Assembly (NCBI GenBank): GCA_036389835.1
Contig: DASVWC010000105.1
Span: 124,001-188,000, forward strand
Source of the DNA: AC-37 sp036389835
Lineage (GTDB): Bacteria > Actinomycetota > Thermoleophilia > Solirubrobacterales > Thermoleophilaceae
Direction of reading: 5' to 3'
Length of the DNA: 64,000 bases
Shown: positions 26,174-33,887 of the stretch, piece after piece
Position numbering within the stretch: the first letter of the stretch is position 1
Layout: each line of letters starts with the position of its first letter
Notes under the pieces: model-generated
Told to the model about the DNA's origin: nothing
The model's input: the letters and a program-made list of their open reading frames with translations, nothing else
Database searches by the model: none
Translations under genes and position numbers: made by a program

Positions 26174-27254
26174 GCTGCTCACCCCTGGCGAAGTCCGCTT
26201 CGAGTTGCTCTTCCTCGGGCGAGAGGGGCAGCTCAAGCTTTCCCTTCAGCACGGTGGCGGTCAACGTGACGCTCGGGCCAGCCTTGCTGACGCGGCCGTT
26301 GCGCAGCGCCCTTCCCTCCCAGAGAGCGGTGTTACTCCTCGACCAGTCGACCGTACGAAGCCGCGCGAGCCGCTCCTTCCAGTCGTCGGGGCAGGCCGTA
26401 ACAAGAGACGCGCCCGCGACCCCAAGCGCGTGGAGAGCGACGGCGTGCGTATGGAGGTAATCCCGGCGCAGATCGGCGCTCGACACATTGGGACCGACGA
26501 ACCCCCAACTCCGAATCAGCGTGCCGACTTCGGCCCAGTACTCGACTGCCACGTCGAGCGCTTCCGGCGTTACGGCCTCCTTCGCTCCCTGTCGGAGCAA
26601 CGCCCTCAGGGCTTGGTAGATCGCGCTCAGCGTGAACAGCTTGGTCGAGCGATGCGAGAGGCTCGTCTTTTCCATTTCCGTACGACCCTTGAACGGATCG
26701 ACCGTTGCCGCGATCTGTCTCGCGAGCGCCGCCAGCGGATCGCGATGGTCGTACAGGATCCCCAGCGAGCGAGTCGGTCGCACCGCATGGCGGTTCAAGT
26801 CCGCGAACATCTGCTGGCTGCGCTCGAGGCCGGCGTCAAGGAAGAAGATCACGCCGATCGTCTCCTCACCGAGCTCAGGGCGCTCCTCCAACGCACGCTC
26901 AACTGCGGCACGACGATGCTGACCGTCGTTGATTAGCAGCCGGGCGGTCAGCGGCACCACCAGCTTGCCGACGGTGCCACCGGTGAGTGACTCAGTCAAG
27001 GGCTCGAATGACACGTCGGCATCGATGGACGCCGTTATGGCGGAGAGGACGTAAGTCGACTGATTCTCAGTTAGGTAACGGGCGATCTCTGGGACTCGCG
27101 CCGCGTTCAGGACGCGCTGCGCCCGCACCTCGGCTGGCAGCTCCTTCTCGTCGAACAGGAAGAGTCGCGGCAGGTACTTGAGTGGGCAAACCGTGACGAA
27201 GTACTCGCGCTCTGCCTGGACGCCACGGAGAGCCAGCAATGTCAAGGAGTTCAT
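26160..27254 (-). CDS. dndB: DndB, regulator of DNA phosphorothioation (DGQHR protein)
   Basis: A 364-residue protein carrying the family motif D-G-Q-H-R at residues 110-114 and the downstream FADLNRHAVRPTRS segment typical of DndB. In studied systems DndB is a DNA-binding repressor of its own operon and affects modification frequency. It is the first gene of the B-C-D-E-A run. The region before its ATG contains three direct repeats spaced exactly 21 bases apart (27276-27330), a plausible operator for it. Confidence 0.88.
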   Translation of the reverse strand: MNSLTLLALRGVQAEREYFVTVCPLKYLPRLFLFDEKELPAEVRAQRVLNAARVPEIARYLTENQSTYVLSAITASIDADVSFEPLTESLTGGTVGKLVVPLTARLLINDGQHRRAAVERALEERPELGEETIGVIFFLDAGLERSQQMFADLNRHAVRPTRSLGILYDHRDPLAALARQIAATVDPFKGRTEMEKTSLSHRSTKLFTLSAIYQALRALLRQGAKEAVTPEALDVAVEYWAEVGTLIRSWGFVGPNVSSADLRRDYLHTHAVALHALGVAGASLVTACPDDWKERLARLRTVDWSRSNTALWEGRALRNGRVSKAGPSVTLTATVLKGKLELPLSPEEEQLEADFARGEQRDAA

Positions 27255-27275
27255 GTGGTCGCTTCACCGTCCGGC

Positions 27276-27330
27276 GGGACGCTTCTCTCCGCGCCGGGGA
27301 CGTTTGTTGCGCTCCGCGGGACGTTTCTGC
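27276..27330. promoter_or_regulatory. Three phased direct repeats upstream of dndB (candidate operator)
   Basis: GGGACGCTTCT, GGGACGTTTGT and GGGACGTTTCT start at 27276, 27297 and 27318. The spacing is 21 bases each time, about two helical turns, so a protein could bind all three on one face of the DNA. On the dnd-sense strand the core reads AAACGTCCC (AAGCGTCCC in one copy). The repeats lie 22-76 bases before the dndB start codon. Confidence 0.55.
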
Positions 27331-27352
27331 TCACAGAGGCGAAGCTAAAGAC

Positions 27353-27368
27353 CGCTCCGGACGGAGCG
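27353..27368. terminator. Inverted repeat between the DGQHR gene and dndB
   Basis: CGCTCCG-GA-CGGAGCG forms a seven-base-pair stem. It lies between the stop of the upstream DGQHR gene (27445) and the phased repeats. It could be a weak terminator of the upstream transcript or a second regulatory palindrome; no T-run follows it. Confidence 0.3.
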
Positions 27369-27444
27369 AGAGCGCCGTCCCCACGGAACAGCAGGAAGGC
27401 CCGACCCAAAGGGGCCGCTTCCAGCTGCGGGAAGGGCGATTCGC

Positions 27445-28770
27445 CTAGACGGCTACGTGGCCGGGCAGCGGGTCCGGCTTCTTGCCCTTCGGCGGATGGT
27501 CGTAGTTGTAGCCCCGCGCCTCGTTATAGAGCCGCTCGATCTTCCCGACCTCCTCCCGCGGCATGCGGTCGCCGGCAATCAGGTAGGACATCAGCGCGGC
27601 TGCGTTCTTCCGCGCCTCAGCGCGCGGGTCGATCGTGCCATTCGGGCGGATGATGATGTTTCTCCAGATCGGCGACGTCATCCGCCAGTCGATCCCGTTC
27701 GCCCGTTTAACGGCCTGCGTGAGGCTGAGCTTGCCGTGCTCCATCGCGCGGAGAAGCCCGTCGAAGAGGGCGATCTGGGCAGCCGGCTTGAACAGCAGTG
27801 AGTAGGGCGCGTCCTCTTGCCGCATCGCCGGGAAGGGCGATCCGTCCGACTTCCCCTCGGCCTTCATCTGCTCAACCTTCGCGAGCGCGTCCTTGTACGG
27901 CGTCAGGCCCTCGAGCACCGTGCGCCAGAACTTCTCGACGTACTGATACGCCTCATCGAGCTCCTCGTCGCTCGGGCGCACCTTCGCCTTCGGATCGAAC
28001 TTCGGGACGCCGTCCTTGGCCAGGATCAGCTTCACCGTCTCGTAGACCACGCTGATCGTGGTCAGCTTGCCGCTGCGGTCGGAGAGCGTGTTGCTCTTCC
28101 AGTCGACGATCAGATCGTGGCGACTGTCGTCCGAGCGGTACTGGATCCCGAGCGGGGCGCCATCGCTCAGCAGCCTCCGCGACACGATCGCCCAGCCGTC
28201 ATCCTCGCTCGTGACGATGTTGTCCCCGCGACCCGTGCGCTTCGCGTACCGGTTGACGCGGTTGAAGATGCGCCGCGTCTTCTCGTTGTCCTCGTGACGA
28301 ACGAAGATCACGCTCACGTGGTCGTCGGCCACTTCCTCGTTGTAGTCGCCCTCGACCTCCTGCTTGAGCACCTGCTCAAGAGCGAGCAGCCTGTGCTGGC
28401 CGTCGAGCGCGATCCAATGCCCTCCGTCGATCGTCACGAAGCCCATGTCGCCGGCAACTGACTTGTACGCCGCCGGCATCCTGGAGCCCAGGTCCTTGAT
28501 GCTCTCGAACTGGACTTCGCCCTTGTAGACGAGCACGATCAGCGAGCCAAAGAAACGGTCTTTGTACTGCGCGATGTAGGGCGCGATCTCGTCCTTGATC
28601 CGCTTCAGGTCGGGCTCGCGTTGCATTCGCTCCTCGATGCCCATCGAGGCCCACTCGTCGAGCTCGCGGGCGGGCCGAACGCCATGCACCAGCTCGCGTG
28701 CGCGGATTCGCGCGAGGTAGAACTCGGTATTTCCCATCTTGCCCTTCAGGGCGGGCTCAACCATTGCCAT
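27445..28770 (-). CDS. Second DndB-like DGQHR-domain protein
   Basis: A 441-residue protein with the same D-G-Q-H-R motif (residues 123-127, in ALDGQHRLLALE) and a downstream FNRVNRYAKRTGRGDN segment matching DndB-like proteins. It differs strongly in sequence from the neighbouring DndB and is longer, with a C-terminal extension from about residue 330. It begins 14 bases after the GIY-YIG gene and ends 190 bases before dndB. Possible roles are a second regulator of the dnd operon or a nuclease-associated specificity factor; neither is shown. Confidence 0.75.
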   Translation of the reverse strand: MAMVEPALKGKMGNTEFYLARIRARELVHGVRPARELDEWASMGIEERMQREPDLKRIKDEIAPYIAQYKDRFFGSLIVLVYKGEVQFESIKDLGSRMPAAYKSVAGDMGFVTIDGGHWIALDGQHRLLALEQVLKQEVEGDYNEEVADDHVSVIFVRHEDNEKTRRIFNRVNRYAKRTGRGDNIVTSEDDGWAIVSRRLLSDGAPLGIQYRSDDSRHDLIVDWKSNTLSDRSGKLTTISVVYETVKLILAKDGVPKFDPKAKVRPSDEELDEAYQYVEKFWRTVLEGLTPYKDALAKVEQMKAEGKSDGSPFPAMRQEDAPYSLLFKPAAQIALFDGLLRAMEHGKLSLTQAVKRANGIDWRMTSPIWRNIIIRPNGTIDPRAEARKNAAALMSYLIAGDRMPREEVGKIERLYNEARGYNYDHPPKGKKPDPLPGHVAV

Positions 28771-28784
28771 GGTGGTGCTCCTTC

Positions 28785-29129
28785 CTACGGTTTACGCCGC
28801 GGTCCTCGCCGCCTGTACTGCTGTCGGTTGCACGGAGGCTCGAATGCGCGGATCAGCCGACGCTCGAGATCGATCTGTTTGCGGGCGCTGGCCTGGCACC
28901 AGCTGAAGAAGAGGTCGCCAACCGGGCGGATCAGCGCGAGCAGTAGACGCGGATTGGCCTGAGCCCAATAGTGCTGCGTGAATCGCTGGCGGAGATCGTC
29001 GGTTCGGCCCACGTACAGCACGCCGCGCAAATCGTGGAAGAGATAGACCCCAGGAAGCCGGGGCACCGTCAGGTCGTGGGTGACCCGAAAAGGGACCGTC
29101 CCAGCAAGAGGAACCTCGACATGATCCAC
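28785..29129 (-). CDS. GIY-YIG nuclease-domain protein
   Basis: A protein of about 114 residues with the GIY-YIG signature: PGVYLFHD, then GVLYVGRTDDLRQRF with the catalytic Arg, and the late Glu in IDLERRLIRAFEPPCN. GTG 29129 is preferred because GAGGA lies eight bases upstream and the 210 bases before it look like a promoter region; an in-frame ATG at 29291 would add 54 unusual residues. It is followed after 14 bases by the second DGQHR gene. GIY-YIG proteins in restriction loci cut DNA, so this may belong to the defence island. Confidence 0.75.
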   Translation of the reverse strand: MDHVEVPLAGTVPFRVTHDLTVPRLPGVYLFHDLRGVLYVGRTDDLRQRFTQHYWAQANPRLLLALIRPVGDLFFSWCQASARKQIDLERRLIRAFEPPCNRQQYRRRGPRRKP

Positions 29130-29244
29130 GAGGGGCTTCCTCGCTTGATGGTTGTCGTCGGACGTGCTGAACCCGCTTCGACGAGAATGCTGAACTGGAA
29201 GTTGTTTGCGGTCGGTCTTGATATGTATGCGCAGAGTCGATGTT

Positions 29245-29258
29245 TGTTTGTGTAAACA
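29245..29258. promoter_or_regulatory. AT-rich inverted repeat upstream of the GIY-YIG gene
   Basis: TGTTT-GTGT-AAACA stands in an AT-rich patch that contrasts with the GC-rich surroundings. It lies 116 bases before the preferred GIY-YIG start. It may be a promoter/operator for the GIY-YIG, DGQHR pair, possibly the target of the HTH regulator at 29542-29949. Confidence 0.35.
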
Positions 29259-29341
29259 GATCGTATCAACCACGCGGACAGATCGCAACATCCCTCTGGG
29301 TGGCCGCAGTAGGAGGACCTACCGGCGAGGTGCGACCACAC

Positions 29342-29545
29342 TCAGCCCTGGGTTTGACTGAGCTGACGCGCCGTGTCCTCGACCACCCTCAAGAAGCCGC
29401 GATGAACCTCCTGCTCAAGGGAGCGTCGGAGGGCAGCGACGTCAACGGCTTGATCATCAGAAAGCGCCTGCGCGAGATCGAAAGCAACGTGCCAAGCGGC
29501 ATTCGCAAGCGCTGTCTGAGTCGGCTCGGTCAAGCGCCGGCTCAT
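29342..29545 (-). CDS. Small protein coupled to the HTH regulator
   Basis: A 67-residue protein starting at ATG 29545, which overlaps the stop of the HTH gene by four bases. It is predicted helical (LANAAWHVAFDLAQAL, ALRRSLEQEVHRGFLRVVED) with no recognised domain. The coupling to the regulator suggests a two-gene regulatory or toxin-antitoxin-like unit, but nothing in the sequence proves a toxin. Confidence 0.5.
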   Translation of the reverse strand: MSRRLTEPTQTALANAAWHVAFDLAQALSDDQAVDVAALRRSLEQEVHRGFLRVVEDTARQLSQTQG

Positions 29546-29949
29546 CGCACGCCAGTCGTGGCTTCGTGGAAGCCTGCCGCAAAGCACGCACTGAGGATCC
29601 GAGCTTGATCAGGCGAGAGCCGGGGTTCCGCTTGCAGTAACGCCTCGACCACTTCGGGCGGCGAAACAGCGCGCGCTTTGTGATCACCGTGAGAGGGCAG
29701 GAAGATCGCCGGGTCGCACTGCAACGCCGTTCCCAGGCGAAGCAACTCGGCGAGGTCCGGCGAGCGCCTACCCCTTTCCCACAGCGAGATCGCCGCTCGC
29801 GAGCGTCCGAGGCGCTTGGCGAGCTCAGCTTGTGAGAGTCCGAGGCGCGCACGCCCAGCCGCGATCCGCTGCCCCACCTCGCGCCTGATCGCAGTCGCGT
29901 CTACCTGTGGAACAGAGCGCTGGTCCGGATCGCGGCTCGTGGTCATCAC
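29542..29949 (-). CDS. XRE-family HTH transcriptional regulator
   Basis: A 135-residue protein with a classic XRE helix-turn-helix at about residues 25-80: GLSQAELAKRLGRSRAAISLWERGRRSPDLAELLRLGTAL. The C-terminal 45 residues could bind a partner. A GAGGA box lies seven bases before the GTG at 29949; an ATG three bases on is equally possible. It heads the run leading to the GIY-YIG and DGQHR genes and may control the phosphorothioation island. Confidence 0.8.
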   Translation of the reverse strand: MMTTSRDPDQRSVPQVDATAIRREVGQRIAAGRARLGLSQAELAKRLGRSRAAISLWERGRRSPDLAELLRLGTALQCDPAIFLPSHGDHKARAVSPPEVVEALLQAEPRLSPDQARILSACFAAGFHEATTGVR

Positions 29950-30071
29950 TCATTCGTCCTCAATGACCTAAGTCGCCGGGATGAGAAACTATGCGCGCAG
30001 CCAGCCCCATCTCCGCATCGCAGCTCATCCGCGTCCGTGCACTAGGGGCGTCGAACGCGTTCCCTAGCCCG

Positions 30072-30392
30072 TCACGCGCCACGCTTGAGCCGGAACTTCC
30101 CCGGCTCGGTCCGCTCGACGTAGCGGCCGCGCTTCGCGTTGACCGCGAGCTGCGCGGCGAGCGTCGCCTGGGGCGTCTTGCCCTTGAGGCCAGGCGCGAG
30201 CTTGCGCTTGCGGATCTCGGTGTAGATCTCGCCGGCCGTCATCGGGGTGCGCTTGCCGCGCAACACCTCCATCGCCGCCCACATCGTCGAGCCCTCGCGT
30301 GGCCCGCGCTGCGCGGCCTTCGGCTTCGGCGCGACCTTCGGCTTGGGCGTCGTCTTCGGCTTCGGCTTCTGCTTCGTGCTGGCGTTGCTCAC
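30072..30392 (-). CDS. HARE-HTH winged-helix domain protein
   Basis: A 106-residue protein. A Lys/Pro-rich basic tail (residues 1-32) is followed by a HARE-HTH domain (MWAAMEVLRGKRTPMTAGEIYTEI and the later ATLAAQLAVNAKRG, ending in the wing). HARE-HTH domains occur in restriction enzymes and chromatin proteins and are linked to recognition of modified DNA. The ATG overlaps the stop of the SSB-like gene by four bases, so the two are co-translated. Confidence 0.75.
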   Translation of the reverse strand: MSNASTKQKPKPKTTPKPKVAPKPKAAQRGPREGSTMWAAMEVLRGKRTPMTAGEIYTEIRKRKLAPGLKGKTPQATLAAQLAVNAKRGRYVERTEPGKFRLKRGA

Positions 30393-30724
30393 TGCTCCTC
30401 CTCATCCTTCTTGGTCTCTGGTGGCGGGTCGAGTTGGTCGATCAGCACCGAGTGATCGACCCGCCACCCCTCCGGCGTGTGGTGCCTGTCCTGCTCGATC
30501 CGGCCGGTCACGCTGATGTGATCGCCACGGCGAAATCGCTCGGCGTAGTCGCGCGCCTCGAGGCCAAACGTCACGGCGCGCACGTAGACGACACCTGGCT
30601 CTCGCCGCCCGCCGCGGGCATACCGCGACACGGCGAGCCGCATCGTGCAACGGACCGGCTCGTCGCCGTCCTCGTGTAGCTCGGGGTCCTCGGTGAGGGT
30701 CCCGGTCAGGGCGACCGAGTTCAT
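30389..30724 (-). CDS. SSB-like single-stranded DNA-binding protein (copy 1)
   Basis: A 111-residue OB-fold protein: MNSVALTGTLTEDPEL at the N-terminus, then CTMRLAVSR and VVYVRAVTFG strands and a GDHISVTGRIEQD strand, as in bacterial SSB. It is shorter than housekeeping SSB and its acidic tip is DEEEQ rather than DDIPF, as in element-encoded versions. It probably protects the transferred strand or serves element replication. A paralogue is at 49448-49735. Confidence 0.8.
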   Translation of the reverse strand: MNSVALTGTLTEDPELHEDGDEPVRCTMRLAVSRYARGGRREPGVVYVRAVTFGLEARDYAERFRRGDHISVTGRIEQDRHHTPEGWRVDHSVLIDQLDPPPETKKDEEEQ

Positions 30725-30983
30725 CGCCCTGCGGTGAATCCGGCGATACGGTGTGCATGCATGGGAGGCATCCCCTCCTGTGCCGGGCCGGGGGCGTGTC
30801 AGCGCCGCCCGGCCGCTTTACGATTTCGCGGCGACCGTAGCTCTGCTCGGGCCGACGATCCAGCCCTCAACGGCCCCAATTGGACGTGATTGGGACGTGG
30901 CGCGCGGAAGTGGCGCCTAAGTCCATCTTTTCGGCGCGCGAAATTCAGCCGAAAAGTGCGCCATGTGCAGGCACTTCAGTAAA

Positions 30984-31041
30984 TGGCGAGGGCCGGAATC
31001 GAACCGGCGACACCACGATTTTCAGTCGGGTGCCGCTCTGC
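30984..31041 (-). tRNA. 3' fragment of a tRNA-Phe (GAA), candidate att site
   Basis: On the minus strand the anticodon loop CTGAAAA (anticodon GAA at 31021-31023), the variable loop, a perfect T-arm (GCCGG, TTCGATT, CCGGC) and the acceptor strand CCTCGCC with discriminator A are intact. The expected 5' half beginning GGCGAGG is absent, and the sequence right of 31041 is unrelated. The anticodon stem has one mismatch. Such 3' tRNA pieces are left when an element integrates into a tRNA gene. In tRNA orientation the element should lie on the high-coordinate side. It is not expected to give a functional tRNA. Confidence 0.7.
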
Positions 31042-31236
31042 AACACGCACACACGTCCGCCGACAGACGGGCACGATTTGCAGGCGATTAGCGGCTGCGC
31101 CACGTACGACCCTGCGTCGCCCTTCGTCGCGATTCTGCTCTCGTGTGGACGGCTGGTGGACGGAGCGCCGTCGTCCAGCCGGCGGCGAAGACGTCCCCGG
31201 CGTGAGGACGGTGAGGCGCGACCAGCTCCGTCCGGC

Positions 31237-31344
31237 TTCCGGCCACCGCTCGATCCTCGGCCAGCGACGGGATTCTCGCCTGCGGTCGCGCAACGTCTCT
31301 CGGTCCCTTCCGGCCAGATTCCGGCCAGTACCCCTTCCGGCCAG
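31237..31344. repeat. Four copies of TTCCGGCCA near the att site
   Basis: TTCCGGCCA occurs at 31237, 31308, 31319 and 31335; the last three extend to TTCCGGCCAG. Short repeats next to an attachment core often are arm-type binding sites for a tyrosine integrase or excisionase. No integrase gene is seen in the window. Confidence 0.35.
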
Positions 31345-31485
31345 AGCGACCGGACGGCTACGCGACCCGTGAAGGAAGACGATCCGGCGCTACCGCCCTA
31401 CCCTCGGTCGGACTTGCCGCGCTGTGTGTCGAGCCTGAGGGGCTCGGCCAATCGGGCCGGCCCGGAATGGAAGCGAGGGGGGTTG

Positions 31486-32805
31486 ATGAGATCGCGGCGG
31501 CTCGCACTACTGATCTGCGCTACGTCGCTGGCGGTAGCGAGCGAGGCGTCCGCCGACGTCCGTTCCTCATCCATAGACGACCCGCGCGACACGCCCGTGG
31601 ACGTGAACGGGAACTACAACCACCAAGATGTGCAGCAGGTGCGCGTCTCATACGACACAGCCGGGACTCTCACCGTCACGGTGCGGTTCTTCGCGCCCGT
31701 CCCGCCATCGCCGTCGTACCGGAGCTTCGATCTGACCCTGGGGTCTGGGCTCGATCCGTGCACGACGTATGGAAATGGCGATGACGCTTCCATGTCGTTC
31801 AGCGCAACCCGGGCGAACAGTTCGAGTGATTCGGTGAGGATCAGGAACCTTGAGGGCTCGATCCCTGTGACGCGCACGGTGTCGGATGACGGGCATGAGA
31901 TCACAGCTACGGCAACGCATCCAGCCCTAGCGAACCGTGCGTACAAGTGCTCGGCCAATGGGAGGCTTTCCTCTGCTTCGCCCTCCCCGGGCGATTCAGT
32001 TGATGACTCCAAGCTGATTGGCCCCGGCGCATATCGGGACCAGCCCTTCCCCGCGCCAGCCTGCTCGTCGGACTACGTCCAGAACAACCGACCCGCGCTC
32101 CAGATTTCCGGTCTGCCGAGCGAAGTCGCCTTCGGTCGCCGAGTCGAGTTCGACATCACGGCCGCCAACGAGGACTCGGATGAGGGCTTCCCGTATCGGA
32201 CCCATGAACCCGCGTTCCTAGCGATGGTGGGGAGCAAGGAGAAGAAGCCGTACCTCGACACCGACACGGACATCGTCGATGAAACGTACTTCCTGCAACC
32301 GGAGCCGCGTGAGGGCCGCTCGCACAACGTGGCCCTTAGCTACGTCGAAGGTCCTGACCAGACGGGACAGCTAGAGAACGGCAACTGCAGGCGGCTTCTC
32401 GAGCGCACCGTCCGCGCCGTTCGCGGCTTCCCGCCGAAGGTCAGCATCGACGGAGCTGACGGTGAGGTCGAGTTCGGCTTCGGCACGCGAGGGAAGACCA
32501 TCGCGCCAAGCGGCCGTCGCTGCTCCCTCACCGCAGGAGGCTCGGTAATCGTCAGGTTGCGCGCTCCTGACAAGGTCAAGACAATCAAGCTGACCGATGC
32601 GTGCACCGGGCGATGGAGTCGCAGCGTCCGCGGTCTTGGGTGGAGACTTCGAGGGACACAGAACCCAGACGAGTTCTCAGACGCGATCGTCACGTTCGAG
32701 GACGTATTCCGCACCCCCGGTAAGCGCAACTACTCGATGAGCGCGTATTTTCAAGGCCGCCGCATCGGGTTCAAGGCGTTCTCGATTACCACCAGGATCC
32801 GGTAG
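31486..32805 (+). CDS. Exported protein of unknown function
   Basis: A 439-residue protein with a signal peptide (MRSRRLALLICATSLAVASEASA, cleavage near residue 23), then mostly beta-strand, Asp/Ser/Thr-rich sequence with six or more cysteines that could form disulfides. ATG 31486 follows a GAGGGGGG box. The open frame continues upstream to 30880 but crosses the tRNA fragment and lacks protein-like composition. No family is recognised. Confidence 0.65.
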   Translation: MRSRRLALLICATSLAVASEASADVRSSSIDDPRDTPVDVNGNYNHQDVQQVRVSYDTAGTLTVTVRFFAPVPPSPSYRSFDLTLGSGLDPCTTYGNGDDASMSFSATRANSSSDSVRIRNLEGSIPVTRTVSDDGHEITATATHPALANRAYKCSANGRLSSASPSPGDSVDDSKLIGPGAYRDQPFPAPACSSDYVQNNRPALQISGLPSEVAFGRRVEFDITAANEDSDEGFPYRTHEPAFLAMVGSKEKKPYLDTDTDIVDETYFLQPEPREGRSHNVALSYVEGPDQTGQLENGNCRRLLERTVRAVRGFPPKVSIDGADGEVEFGFGTRGKTIAPSGRRCSLTAGGSVIVRLRAPDKVKTIKLTDACTGRWSRSVRGLGWRLRGTQNPDEFSDAIVTFEDVFRTPGKRNYSMSAYFQGRRIGFKAFSITTRIR

Positions 32806-32954
32806 GGCGACCGCCTTCCATTTATCCGTTCCGAGCGGCACGGGCAGATGCGCCCAGGAGAGCGGTTGACCGAACGCGCAAGGATCCCCGTGCGCGCCGG
32901 GCGCCGCGAACGCTTGGTCCCACGTCGCGCACCTTCGACCCTGGCAGGCACGCT

Positions 32955-33887
32955 TTGGAACTCTCGCTGACCATCCCCCGAGACGACTTCGATATCGACT
33001 CTCTCAGCGCGGCAGCTGACCGCTTCATGGAGCTCGTGCCCGACCACGAGCACGTCCGGATCAACGTGACGACGAACTTCGTGGAGGCGGTCCGAGCAGC
33101 GGTCGACGACCCGGAATACGCCGCGGCATACGAGCAGGATCGCGAGTTCGGGTTCGCCGCCGCGAAGACGATCACTCAGAGCGACGGAAGCATCGACCTG
33201 ATCGTGGAGGCTGGGCTATTCAGCCATGACGCAAATCCCGATGACGCGCTCCAGGCCTTCGAGCACGAGGCGATGCACATCGTCATGCGTGATCGGGACG
33301 AGAGCTTGAGCGATCTGCGGCTGCGCCGCGGCGAGGGGCTCGACACGGCGGCTGGTACGTGGAGCGGAATCTGCGGCGTCGCGTGCGAGGAGTATCGGGT
33401 CGAGCGAGCCATCTGGAGCATCCACCCGGAAGCGCGCGACGACTCACATCGTGGCGGCTTCGAGAGGCTGCTATGCAGATTCGATGACGCCGTCCGCGCG
33501 GCCTCGATTCAATACCAGCGGGACCTCGACGTCTCGGCGATCTCGAAGACGGTGACCGAGGCATTCCACGCCCTCTGCACCTCGACCGCCTACGTCGCGG
33601 CCGAGCTGGACGCGGACCCCTCGCGCGACGTCGACGTCGATCGCGATCTCGACGAACGACTGCTGGGTGAGCCGTGGCGAGCGGTGGTCACGGCTCTGCA
33701 ACAGCTTCCGCCGGCCGACACGCCGGCATCCCGCGAGGAGCTGGAGCGCGTCGCGGAGGGTGTCAAGACCGTGTTGGCAGAGTGGTTCCGGCACATCGGT
33801 TTCGCCCTCACCGACGAGCCCGACGGGGGACTTCACTTCGCGGTCCTGAATCCCGAGCAGTGGGTCTCGTGGAGCGACTTGCTATGA
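32955..33887 (+). CDS. HExxH-motif protein, putative zinc metallopeptidase
   Basis: A 310-residue protein with H-E-A-M-H at residues 104-108 inside EHEAMHIVMRD, matching the zinc-binding HExxH of metallopeptidases, and a Cys-Glu-Glu-Tyr segment at about 145 that could supply the third ligand. The rest is helical and acidic. No signal peptide is seen, so it probably acts in the cytoplasm, as ImmA/IrrE-type regulators of mobile elements do; that parallel is an inference. The start codon is TTG, so the N-terminus is uncertain. Confidence 0.6.
   Translation: MELSLTIPRDDFDIDSLSAAADRFMELVPDHEHVRINVTTNFVEAVRAAVDDPEYAAAYEQDREFGFAAAKTITQSDGSIDLIVEAGLFSHDANPDDALQAFEHEAMHIVMRDRDESLSDLRLRRGEGLDTAAGTWSGICGVACEEYRVERAIWSIHPEARDDSHRGGFERLLCRFDDAVRAASIQYQRDLDVSAISKTVTEAFHALCTSTAYVAAELDADPSRDVDVDRDLDERLLGEPWRAVVTALQQLPPADTPASREELERVAEGVKTVLAEWFRHIGFALTDEPDGGLHFAVLNPEQWVSWSDLL

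Larger units (their letters stand above)
30725..31485. other. Non-coding junction region with tRNA fragment and short repeats
   Basis: No convincing protein gene is seen. The stretch holds a GC-rich hairpin (about 30786-30814, GGCCGGG against CCCGGCC), the truncated tRNA at 30984-31041 and four TTCCGGCCA repeats. Translations across it, such as the ARAGIEPATPRFSV-type peptide, are the familiar artefact of reading a tRNA on the wrong strand. I read it as an attachment-site region between two elements. Confidence 0.5.

Noticed and set aside
30976..31400. Open frames across the tRNA fragment, including an ARAGIEPATPRFSV-type peptide
   Set aside because: This peptide is the well-known artefact of translating a tRNA gene on the opposite strand.
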